DNA from: Planctomycetota bacterium
GTDB lineage: Bacteria; Planctomycetota; UBA1135; GCA-002686595
DNA: 60,629 bases
Direction of reading: 5' to 3'
NCBI GenBank assembly: GCA_016220085.1
Contig: JACRIN010000086.1
Coordinates: forward strand, 1 to 60,629
Shown: positions 34,751 to 42,210 of the stretch, one piece after another
How the letters are laid out: each line of letters starts with the position of its first letter
Numbering within the stretch: position 1 is the stretch's first letter
Notes under the pieces: generated by a model
What the model saw: the letters and a program-made list of their open reading frames with translations, nothing else
Database searches by the model: none
Told to the model about the DNA's origin: nothing
Translations under genes and position numbers: made by a program

Positions 34751-35353
34751 ATGCTCCCTGCCCCCCGAGACACCGGCACTCGCGAGAAGCTGCTCGAAGC
34801 CGGCGCCCAGGCGATTTCCGCCAAGAGCTTCAACGCCTGCGGGCTCGCCGAGATCCTCGCCGCGGCCGGGGTGCCGAAGGGCTCCTTCTATCACTACTTC
34901 GCGTCGAAGGAGGACTTCGGCGTCGCCCTGATCGACCGCGCGTGCGGCGAGTTCGTCGAGTTCCTCGAACCGATGCTCGGCGACCCAACCCGCTCGCCGC
35001 TCGAACGTCTGCGCGCGGTCTTCGAGCAGAGCCGCAAGGACTACGCCGAGTTCGGCGCGGGCCGGCAGTGCTTGATCCCGAAGCTCGCGCTCGAGACGTC
35101 CCAACTCAGCGAGCCCGTGCACGCCGCGGTCAAGCGCGCCTACGACAAGTGGAGCGCGCGCCTCGCCGAGGTGATCCGTGAAGCCCAAGCGGTCGGCGAG
35201 ATCGACCGCGGACACGACCCCGAACGCCTCGCCAATGTGCTGGTGATGCTGTGGGAAGGAGCGACGATCCGCATGCAGATCGATCGCACGCTCCAGCCCG
35301 TCGACGACTTCCTGGCGTTCGTCTTCGACTCGCTGTTGAAAAACCGCAGCTAG
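34751..35353 (+). CDS. TetR-family repressor of the adjacent RND pump
   Basis: A 200-residue TetR/AcrR regulator. The DNA-binding domain is at the N-terminus: REKLLEAGAQAISAKSF, then the helix-turn-helix LAEILAAAGVPKGSFYHYFASKEDFG. The C-terminal ligand-binding domain (FEQSRKDYAEFGAGRQCLIPKLALETSQLSEPV) resembles the NemR/AcuR-like branch, which senses reactive electrophiles, with Cys in the GRQCLIPKL segment. The start at 34751 is preferred over a longer frame because the operator and promoter lie just upstream. It should bind the two copies of the TAGAC-N5-GTCTA site, repressing both itself and the efflux operon. The inducer is unknown. Confidence 0.92.
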   Translation: MLPAPRDTGTREKLLEAGAQAISAKSFNACGLAEILAAAGVPKGSFYHYFASKEDFGVALIDRACGEFVEFLEPMLGDPTRSPLERLRAVFEQSRKDYAEFGAGRQCLIPKLALETSQLSEPVHAAVKRAYDKWSARLAEVIREAQAVGEIDRGHDPERLANVLVMLWEGATIRMQIDRTLQPVDDFLAFVFDSLLKNRS

Positions 35354-35395
35354 CTGCGTCATGACGCTACGCGCTGCCGGCCTCGCTAGATCGTG

Positions 35396-35414
35396 CTAGA
35401 CGACCAGTCTACTC
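35396..35414 (+). promoter_or_regulatory. Second TetR operator, before the RND efflux genes
   Basis: The 19-bp word CTAGACGACCAGTCTACTC differs from the tetR-promoter copy at one base. The outer dyad TAGAC-N5-GTCTA (35397-35411) is kept, while the inner GACCGGTC palindrome is broken, so the outer dyad is probably what is recognised. Another half-site-like TAGA lies at 35387. Confidence 0.76.
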
Positions 35415-35449
35415 ACGCACCACCTTCCACTCGCTCGTTCCTCGTCACC

Positions 35450-35578
35450 ATGCAAATTCGACCCTTCAAGCAACCGTGCGGCGCCAGCCGCGTCCTCGCC
35501 CTCGCGTCGCCAAGCGCAGGAGTTGTCGCGTCGCGCATCGCATCCGGCGCTGCTCGCCGGGGAGGGCAGCAAGCGTGA
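35450..35578 (+). CDS. Possible 42-codon leader ORF coupled to the efflux operon
   Basis: An ATG-started frame of 42 residues (MQIRPFKQPCGASRVLALAS...) begins about 36 bp after the operator. Its TGA overlaps the GTG start of the membrane fusion protein gene as GTGA, the coupling seen throughout this window. The peptide has no recognisable domain. It could be a translated leader or merely an open stretch. Confidence 0.35.
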   Translation: MQIRPFKQPCGASRVLALASPSAGVVASRIASGAARRGGQQA

Positions 35579-36672
35579 GCCGCCGCGGAACGATCGGAAC
35601 GGTGGTGCTCTCGGTCGGCCTGATCGGCACGGCGCTCGGGCTCGCCGCGTGGAAGCGCTCGGACCTCGCGGCCGGGCAAGCTGCCGCCGCGTCGATGCCG
35701 GAGCCGATGGAGTCGATCACGACCGCGGTCGCCGCCGCGCACGAGTACGTGCGCTCGACGACCTCGATCGGAACGGTGCACGCGCTGCGCTCGGTGACGC
35801 TCCAGAACGAGCTGACGGGCACCGTGCGCGAGGTCCATCTCGAACCGGGCTCGATTGTCGAGGCGGGGACGCTTCTGGTCGCGCTCGACGTCGCGGTCGA
35901 GGAGGCCGAGCTCGCGGCGCAGGCGGCGCAAGCCGCGCTCGCCGAGACGATGCTCGGTCGGGTGCAGCGCGCGCTCGAGAACAAGGGCGCGTCGGAGATC
36001 GATGTCGACCGCGCGAAAGCCGAGCGCGACGTCGCGCTCGCCAACGTCGCCCGCACCAGGGCCGTGATCGAGCGCAAGACGCTGCGCGCGCCGTTCCGGG
36101 CCCGCGTCGGGATGTCCGACGTCCACGAGGGCCAATACCTCGACGGCGGGACCGAGCTGACGACCCTGCAAGGCCTCGACGACGCGGTGCACGTCGACTT
36201 CGCGGTCAATCAGACGGTCGCGGCGGGTCTGCGCGAGGGCACCGAGGTCGAGGTCGTCGTCGGCGGTGCGCCGGTCGCGAAGGCGACGATCGTCGCGCTC
36301 GATGCGCGCGTCGACGAAGCGACCCGCAACTCGTGGGCGCGCGCGCGGCTCGACGGCGGCGCGGGCCGACTCTCGCCCGGCGCGTCGGTGCGCGTGCGCG
36401 TGCCGATCGGCGCCCCCGAAGCGGCTGTCGTCATTCCGGTCAACGCGCTGCGCAAGGGACCGGCCGGCGATCACGTGTACGTGGTCGAGCCCGACGCCCA
36501 GGGCGCGTTGCGCGCCCATGTGCGGCCGGTGCGGAGCGGTGCGTTGCTCGGCGACACGGTGCTGATCGAGCAAGGGATCGCGGCGGGCGACGTCGTCGCC
36601 GCGTCGGGTTCGTTCAAGCTGCGCGAAGGCGTGCTCGTCGTCGTCGCCGAAGCGGAGGCGCCGGTCCGATGA
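35575..36672 (+). CDS. RND efflux periplasmic adaptor (membrane fusion protein)
   Basis: A 365-residue adaptor. An N-terminal membrane anchor (about residues 6-25) is followed by the lipoyl half-motif VRSTTSIGTVHALRSVTLQN and LTGTVREVHLEPGSIVEAGTLLVALD. A short helical hairpin (about 105-150) comes next, then the second lipoyl half TLRAPFRARVGMSDVHEGQYL and the beta-barrel VHVDFAVNQTVAAGLREG. It joins the inner-membrane RND pump to the outer-membrane channel. The GTG at 35575 has GGGAGGG about 8 nt upstream; a GTG further upstream would add a basic, non-family segment. It overlaps the pump gene by 4 bp. Confidence 0.94.
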   Translation: MSRRGTIGTVVLSVGLIGTALGLAAWKRSDLAAGQAAAASMPEPMESITTAVAAAHEYVRSTTSIGTVHALRSVTLQNELTGTVREVHLEPGSIVEAGTLLVALDVAVEEAELAAQAAQAALAETMLGRVQRALENKGASEIDVDRAKAERDVALANVARTRAVIERKTLRAPFRARVGMSDVHEGQYLDGGTELTTLQGLDDAVHVDFAVNQTVAAGLREGTEVEVVVGGAPVAKATIVALDARVDEATRNSWARARLDGGAGRLSPGASVRVRVPIGAPEAAVVIPVNALRKGPAGDHVYVVEPDAQGALRAHVRPVRSGALLGDTVLIEQGIAAGDVVAASGSFKLREGVLVVVAEAEAPVR

Positions 36673-39600
36673 GCGCCGCGACGACAGGCGGCCACGACCC
36701 GCAGGGCGGGATGACGCGCTCGTTCACCGACGTCTTCATCCGTCACCCGGTGTTGGCGTTGGTGGTCAACTTGGTGATCGTGCTGGTCGGGTGGCGCGCG
36801 CTCGGTTCGCTGCCGGTCCAACAGTTCCCGAAGATCGAGAGCTCGTCGGTCCTGATCACGACGGTCTACACCGGCGCGAGCGCGGAGACCGTGCGCGGCT
36901 TCCTCACGACGCCGATCGAGCGCGTCGTCTCGGCGATCGCCGGCGTCGACACGATCGAATCGACGAGCCGCGCGGGCGTCAGCCTGGTCACGGTGCGGCT
37001 CAAGCTCAACCACTCGAGCACCGCGGCGCTCGCCGAAGTGACCGCGCGATTGCAGCAGGTTCGCTCGGAGCTGCCCGCGGAGGCCGAGCCGCCGATCGTC
37101 GAGGTGCAGCGCGCCGATCGGCCGTACGCGTCGTTCTATCTGAGCTTTTCGTCGAGCGAGCGCGACGTGCCGGGGATCACCGATTGGCTCGCGCGGACGT
37201 TGCAGCCGCAGCTCGCGACGCTCGAAGGCGTGCAACGCGTCGGCATCGAGGGCGGCCGTCCGATCGCGATGCGCGTGTGGATGGAGCCCGATCGGCTCGC
37301 GGCGCTCGGGCTCTCGCCCGGCGACGTCAGCGCGGCGTTGCAGCGCAACAACTACCTCGCGGCGGTCGGCCAGACCAAGGGCAACCTGGTGCAGGTCAAC
37401 CTGCTCGCGAACACCGACCTGCGGACGGTGAAGGAATTCGAGGACCTGATCGTCGCCGACCGCGGCGGCGCGCTCGTGCGCCTCTCGGACGTCGCCAAGG
37501 TCGAGCTCGGCGCGGAGGAAGCCGATCTCGCGGCGAAGTTCAGCGGACGCGAAGCCGTGTACCTGTCGGTGTGGCCGTTGATCGGCGTCAACGAGATCGA
37601 TGTCGCGCACCGGCTGCGCGCCGAGATGGATCGCTTGCGACCGACGCTGCCGAGCGACATCGACATGCAGCTCGCGTACGACGCGACCACGTTCATGGAG
37701 AACGCGCTCACGGAGATCACGAAGACGCTGATGGAGACGATCCTGATCGTCGGCGTGGTCGTGTTCCTCTTCATGGGCTCGATCCGTACCGCGCTCGTGC
37801 CTCTCGTCGCGATGCCGGTGTCGCTCGTCGGCGCGGCGATCGTGATGTGGGCGGCGGGCTTCAGCCTCAACCTTCTGACGATCCTCGCGATCGTGCTGTC
37901 GGTCGGTCTGGTCGTCGACCACGCGATCGTCGTCGTCGAGAACGTCGAGCGACACGTGCGCCTCGGCAAGACGCGCCTCCAAGCCGCGTTGGTCGGCGCG
38001 CGCGAGCTCGTCGGCCCGATCGTCGCGATGACGATCACGCTCGCGGCGGTGTACACGCCGATCGGTTTCCAGGGCGGCCTCACCGGCTCGCTGTTCCTCG
38101 AGTTCGCGATCACGCTCGCGGCGGCGGTCGTCGTCTCCGGCATCGTCGCGGTGACGCTGTCACCGATGATGAGCTCGCGCTTCGTGCATCCCGGCGGCAA
38201 GGAAGGACGCCTGACCAAGCTGGTCAACCGCGGCTTCGACGTCGTGCGGCGTGCGTACGCGTGGTCGCTCGATCTCGCACTCGACATGCGCTGGGCGATC
38301 GTCGCCGCCGCGCTGCTCGTGATGGCGGCGGCGTGGCCGCTCTACATGTTCTCGAAGAGCGAACTCGCGCCGGTCGAGGACCAAGGTCACATCAGTCTGT
38401 TCCTCGACGCGTCGCCGGATTCGACGCTCGAAGCGGTCGACGTGCAGGCGCAGAAGGTGATCGGCGCGATCACGAGCTTCCCCGAAGCGCGCTTCATGTG
38501 GTCGTTGACCGCGAGCTGGGGCGGTTTCGGCGGGATGGTCACCAAGGACTGGCGCGAACGCTCGCGCTCGACCGAGCAGATGTACGGCGAGGTCTTCGGC
38601 GCGGTGTCGCAGGTGCCGGGCTTGCGGGTGTTCCCGCGGCTCGATCCTCCGCTGCCGAACGCCGGGCAATTCGACGTCGAGCTCGTGTTGCAGAGCAACG
38701 CGCCGCTCGAGGAGATGCAGGGGCTCGTCGGCGCGGTGGTCGGCGCCGGATGGCAGAGCGGCAAGTTCCTTTACGTCGACACCGACCTGAAGATCGACCG
38801 ACCGGAAGCGCGCGTCGTGATCGACCGCGAGCTGATCGCCGACCTCGGGCTCGACCTCGCCAGCGTCGGCCGCGAGCTCGGCGTCCTGCTCGGCGGCGGC
38901 TACGTCAACCGCTTCAACTACTTCGATCGCAGCTACAAGGTGATCCCGCAGCTCGCGACGGCGGACCGCGCGACCGTCGGACCGCTGCTCGACCTGAAGA
39001 TCAAGACGCCGACCGGCGCGTTGGTGCCGGTGTCGACGTTCACGCGGATCGAGAGCAGCACGGCGCCGCGCACGCTGAATCGCTTCCAGCAGCGCAACGC
39101 CGTGCGCATCTTCGGCGGCGTGCAGCCGGGAGTCACCAAGGCGGAGGGCCTGAGCGTGCTCGAGGACGCGGCGCGCGCGGTCGGCGGCGATTCCGTCACG
39201 CTCGACTACGCCGGTGAATCGCGGCAGATCCGCCGCGAGGGCTCGGCGTTGGTCGTCACGCTCGGGTTCGCGCTCGTGCTGATCTACCTGGTGCTCGCCG
39301 CGCAGTTCCGGAGCTTCCGCGATCCGTTGATCGTGCTGCTCGGCTCGGTGCCGCTCGCGATCTCGGGCGCGTTGGTGTTCAGCTTCCTCGGCCTGACCAC
39401 GATCAACATCTACTCGCAGGTCGGGTTGATCACGCTGGTCGGCCTGATCGCCAAGAACGGCATCCTGATCGTCGAGTTCGCGAACACGCTCCAAGAGCGC
39501 GGGCTCGCGAAGGCGGCGGCGTTGCGCGAAGCCGCGCAGACGCGCTTGCGGCCGGTTCTGATGACCTCGGCGGCGACGGTGTTCGGTCACTTCCCGCTGG

Positions 39601-39845
39601 TGTTGGTGACCGGGCCGGGCGCGGAGGCGCGCAACTCGATCGGTACGGTGCTCGTCGCCGGGATGCTCGTCGGCACGTTCTTCACGTTGATCGTCGTGCC
39701 GGTCTTCTACTCGCTGATCGCCAAGCAGCACGAGCCGCGCGGCGAGGAGGGCGCCGAGGTTGGCGGCGGGGAGCACGGCGGGGCACACGCCACGCTGACG
39801 CCGGCGAAGTCGGAACCGCGCGCAGCGGTGATGGGAGTCGCATGA
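36669..39845 (+). CDS. RND-family efflux transporter (HAE1-like)
   Basis: A 1058-residue pump with the standard two-fold layout. TM1 is at about residues 28-45 with LPVQQFPKIESSSV after it, the periplasmic loops include YTGASAETV, TMs 2-6 follow at about residue 350, and the second half starts at about 545. TM4 reads VLSVGLVVDHAIVVVENVER: Asp417 is kept but the usual second Asp is His418. TM10 has GLIAKNGILIVEFAN with Lys929. It pumps hydrophobic compounds out using the proton gradient; the His change could alter the proton relay. It overlaps both neighbours by 4 bp. Substrates are unknown. Confidence 0.95.
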   Translation: MSAATTGGHDPQGGMTRSFTDVFIRHPVLALVVNLVIVLVGWRALGSLPVQQFPKIESSSVLITTVYTGASAETVRGFLTTPIERVVSAIAGVDTIESTSRAGVSLVTVRLKLNHSSTAALAEVTARLQQVRSELPAEAEPPIVEVQRADRPYASFYLSFSSSERDVPGITDWLARTLQPQLATLEGVQRVGIEGGRPIAMRVWMEPDRLAALGLSPGDVSAALQRNNYLAAVGQTKGNLVQVNLLANTDLRTVKEFEDLIVADRGGALVRLSDVAKVELGAEEADLAAKFSGREAVYLSVWPLIGVNEIDVAHRLRAEMDRLRPTLPSDIDMQLAYDATTFMENALTEITKTLMETILIVGVVVFLFMGSIRTALVPLVAMPVSLVGAAIVMWAAGFSLNLLTILAIVLSVGLVVDHAIVVVENVERHVRLGKTRLQAALVGARELVGPIVAMTITLAAVYTPIGFQGGLTGSLFLEFAITLAAAVVVSGIVAVTLSPMMSSRFVHPGGKEGRLTKLVNRGFDVVRRAYAWSLDLALDMRWAIVAAALLVMAAAWPLYMFSKSELAPVEDQGHISLFLDASPDSTLEAVDVQAQKVIGAITSFPEARFMWSLTASWGGFGGMVTKDWRERSRSTEQMYGEVFGAVSQVPGLRVFPRLDPPLPNAGQFDVELVLQSNAPLEEMQGLVGAVVGAGWQSGKFLYVDTDLKIDRPEARVVIDRELIADLGLDLASVGRELGVLLGGGYVNRFNYFDRSYKVIPQLATADRATVGPLLDLKIKTPTGALVPVSTFTRIESSTAPRTLNRFQQRNAVRIFGGVQPGVTKAEGLSVLEDAARAVGGDSVTLDYAGESRQIRREGSALVVTLGFALVLIYLVLAAQFRSFRDPLIVLLGSVPLAISGALVFSFLGLTTINIYSQVGLITLVGLIAKNGILIVEFANTLQERGLAKAAALREAAQTRLRPVLMTSAATVFGHFPLVLVTGPGAEARNSIGTVLVAGMLVGTFFTLIVVPVFYSLIAKQHEPRGEEGAEVGGGEHGGAHATLTPAKSEPRAAVMGVA

Positions 39846-41284
39846 AGCAGGTGACGATCGGATCGGGACTCTTGCTCGCGCTCGCCGCGGCGTGCGCGAG
39901 CGTCGGCGAGGACTACCGAGCTCCCGAACTCGCGGTGCCCGAGCGTTGGCGATCGGCCGACGGCGAAGGTCTGCGCGCCGGCGAGCCCGAGCTCGCGGAG
40001 TGGTGGCGCAAGCTGAACGACCCCGAGCTCGACGCGCTGATCGAGCGCGCCGCGCTGGGTAGCCACGACTTGCGCGAGGCGTTCGCCCGCCTGCGCGAGG
40101 CGCGCGCGCTGCGCGGCGACGCCGCGGGCGAGCGCTATCCGACGCTCGACGGCAAGGCCGGCTTCCTGCGGCGCGGCGAGAGCGACAACACGCCGCTCGG
40201 CGGTTTCGTGCCCGACAACGGCGTGTACTCGGCGGGCTTCGACGCGAGCTGGGAGATCGACCTGTGGGGCCGCGTCAGCCGCTCGATCGAAGCGGCGAAC
40301 GCCGACCTCGATGCGAGCGTCGAGAACGTGCGCGACGTCTCGGTCGCGGTCGCCGCGGAGACGGCGCGCAACTACATCGAGCTGCGTTCGTTCCAACGCC
40401 GTCTCGCGATCGCGCGCGACAACGTTTCGTTGCAGGAGCAGACGCTCCAACTCGTGCGCGGACGATTCGACGCCGGTTTGGTCGGTGAGCGCGACGTCGC
40501 GCAAGCGCGGACCAATGTCGAGTCGACGCGCTCGCGCGTGCCGGCGCTCGAAGTCGGCGTCGCGGCTGCGGAGCATCGCCTCGCGGTGCTCGTCGGCCTG
40601 CCGCCGGGCGCGCTCGCGAGCGAACTCGCCGTCGAACGACCGATCCCGGTGCCGCCGCTCTCGTTCGCGGTCGGCGTGCCCGCGGAGCTCTTGCGCCGTC
40701 GCGCCGACGTGCGCCGCGCCGAGCGCGAGCTCGCCGCCGCCCACGCGCGCGTCGGAGTCGCCGAGGGCGATCGCTTGCCCCGCTTGACGCTCGCGGGCGA
40801 GCTCGGCATCGCCGCCGAGGACGTCACCGACCTCGGAGAGAGCGACAGCGCCGTTTTCGGCATCGGTCCGTCGCTGCGTTGGCGATTGTTCGACGGCGGC
40901 CGACTCGCGAATCGCGTGGTCGCGCAGGAGGCGCGCACCGAGCAAGCGCTCGTCCGTTGGGAGCGCACGGTGCTCGTCGCGCTCGAAGAAGCCGAGAACT
41001 CGATGGTCGCGTTCGTGCGCGAGCAGACGCGTCGAGGCTCGCTGCGGGAAGCGGCGCTCCAAGCGCGGCGCGCGGTCGATCTGTCGCGCGCGCAGTACGC
41101 CGAGGGACTTTCGGACTTCCAAGCCGTGATCGACACCGAGCGTGCGGTCGCCGAGCTCGAGGATCAGCTCGCGACCAGCGACGCCGCGATCACGACGCAC
41201 TTCGTCGCGCTCTACAAGGCGCTCGGCGGAGGCTGGGAGCAGCAGCCGGTCGTCGCCGCGGCGCTCGAGGCGGCGCGCGACTGA
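39842..41284 (+). CDS. Outer membrane efflux lipoprotein (NodT/OprM type)
   Basis: A 480-residue TolC-like channel. A lipobox-like end of the signal (LALAAACAS, Cys18) is followed by EDYRAPELAVPERW, the usual N-terminus of NodT proteins. EWWRKLNDPELDALIERAALGSHDLREA begins the first of two OEP repeats; the second begins near YNIGPSLRWRLFDGG-like FGIGPSLRWRLFDGGRL. It completes the tripartite pump with the adaptor and RND protein of the same operon, overlapping the pump by 4 bp. No terminator is obvious in the 179 bp that follow. Confidence 0.94.
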   Translation: MKQVTIGSGLLLALAAACASVGEDYRAPELAVPERWRSADGEGLRAGEPELAEWWRKLNDPELDALIERAALGSHDLREAFARLREARALRGDAAGERYPTLDGKAGFLRRGESDNTPLGGFVPDNGVYSAGFDASWEIDLWGRVSRSIEAANADLDASVENVRDVSVAVAAETARNYIELRSFQRRLAIARDNVSLQEQTLQLVRGRFDAGLVGERDVAQARTNVESTRSRVPALEVGVAAAEHRLAVLVGLPPGALASELAVERPIPVPPLSFAVGVPAELLRRRADVRRAERELAAAHARVGVAEGDRLPRLTLAGELGIAAEDVTDLGESDSAVFGIGPSLRWRLFDGGRLANRVVAQEARTEQALVRWERTVLVALEEAENSMVAFVREQTRRGSLREAALQARRAVDLSRAQYAEGLSDFQAVIDTERAVAELEDQLATSDAAITTHFVALYKALGGGWEQQPVVAAALEAARD

Positions 41285-41463
41285 GATCGGACGCGCCTCG
41301 CGTCGGCCGCGTGCGGGACGCCACCGAGCGGAGCCCCGCCGCGCGCGGCGCTCGAGCGCGCACGGACTTCAGCGCGTGCCAGGCTTGGGCGCGCGCGAGG
41401 CTTCTGCACGCGCTGACCTCAGCGCGGCGACGTTCGGGCGTCGCGCCGAGCTACCCTATCGCG

Positions 41464-42210
41464 ATGGGTGCGGACGCATGGAACCTCTACGGGCGCGCGC
41501 TCGCCGACCATCGTCGCGGCGTGCGCGGCGCGGTGCTGCGCGTGCATTGCAGCCACGGCGCGCCCGAGGACCTGCCGGTCGAGATCTGGTTCCGCGGGCC
41601 CGAGCAGTACCTCCAGCTCGATGTCGCCGCGCTGGCGCTCGCGCGCGGTCGCGTGCTCGACGTCGGCGCGGGCGTCGGCGTTCACGCGCTCGCGCTGCAG
41701 GAGCGCGGGCACGCGGTGGTCGCGCTCGATCATTCACCGGAGGCGATCGCGATCGCGCGCGAGCGCGGCGTGCGCGATGCGCGGCTTTGCGACGCGTGGA
41801 ATCTCGATCCCGACGACGCGGAGCGCGGCGCGTTCGACACGGTGCTCGTGCTCGCGAACGGCGCGGGCCTCGCGCGGACGCTCGACGGGCTCGGGACGTT
41901 CCTCGCGCGCCTCGCGGCCTTCCTCGCGCCGAACGGCACGCTCCTGATCGACTCGACCGACCTGCGCTCGGCCTCCGGCGCGCGGGCCGGGTCGCGCTAC
42001 GAGGGCGAGCTCGAGTTCTGGTTCGAATACGACGGCGAGGTCGGGCCTCGCTTCGCGCAGCTCTACGTCGACGCAACGACGCTCGCGTCGCACGCGGCCG
42101 ATGTCGGGCTCGCGACGCGCGTGCTCGCGCACTTCGAGCACGGGAGCTACCTCGCGGAGCTCTCGCGCTCGTTCAAGGCAGCTCGAGCGAGCTCCAGTTC
42201 GTCAGCTTGA
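41464..42210 (+). CDS. SAM-dependent class I methyltransferase
   Basis: A 248-residue methyltransferase. ALARGRVLDVGAGVGVHALAL (about residues 58-78) is motif I, HAVVALDHSPEAIAIAR motif II, and FDTVLVLANGAGL with FLAPNGTLLIDSTDL the later strands. The substrate domain is not recognised. TACCCT, a -10-like box, ends 6 nt before the ATG, hinting at a leaderless transcript. The last 38 bp, coding a Ser-rich tail (ARASSSSSA), overlap the 3' end of the convergent carboxypeptidase gene, so the C-terminus may be a late addition. Confidence 0.87.
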   Translation: MGADAWNLYGRALADHRRGVRGAVLRVHCSHGAPEDLPVEIWFRGPEQYLQLDVAALALARGRVLDVGAGVGVHALALQERGHAVVALDHSPEAIAIARERGVRDARLCDAWNLDPDDAERGAFDTVLVLANGAGLARTLDGLGTFLARLAAFLAPNGTLLIDSTDLRSASGARAGSRYEGELEFWFEYDGEVGPRFAQLYVDATTLASHAADVGLATRVLAHFEHGSYLAELSRSFKAARASSSSSA

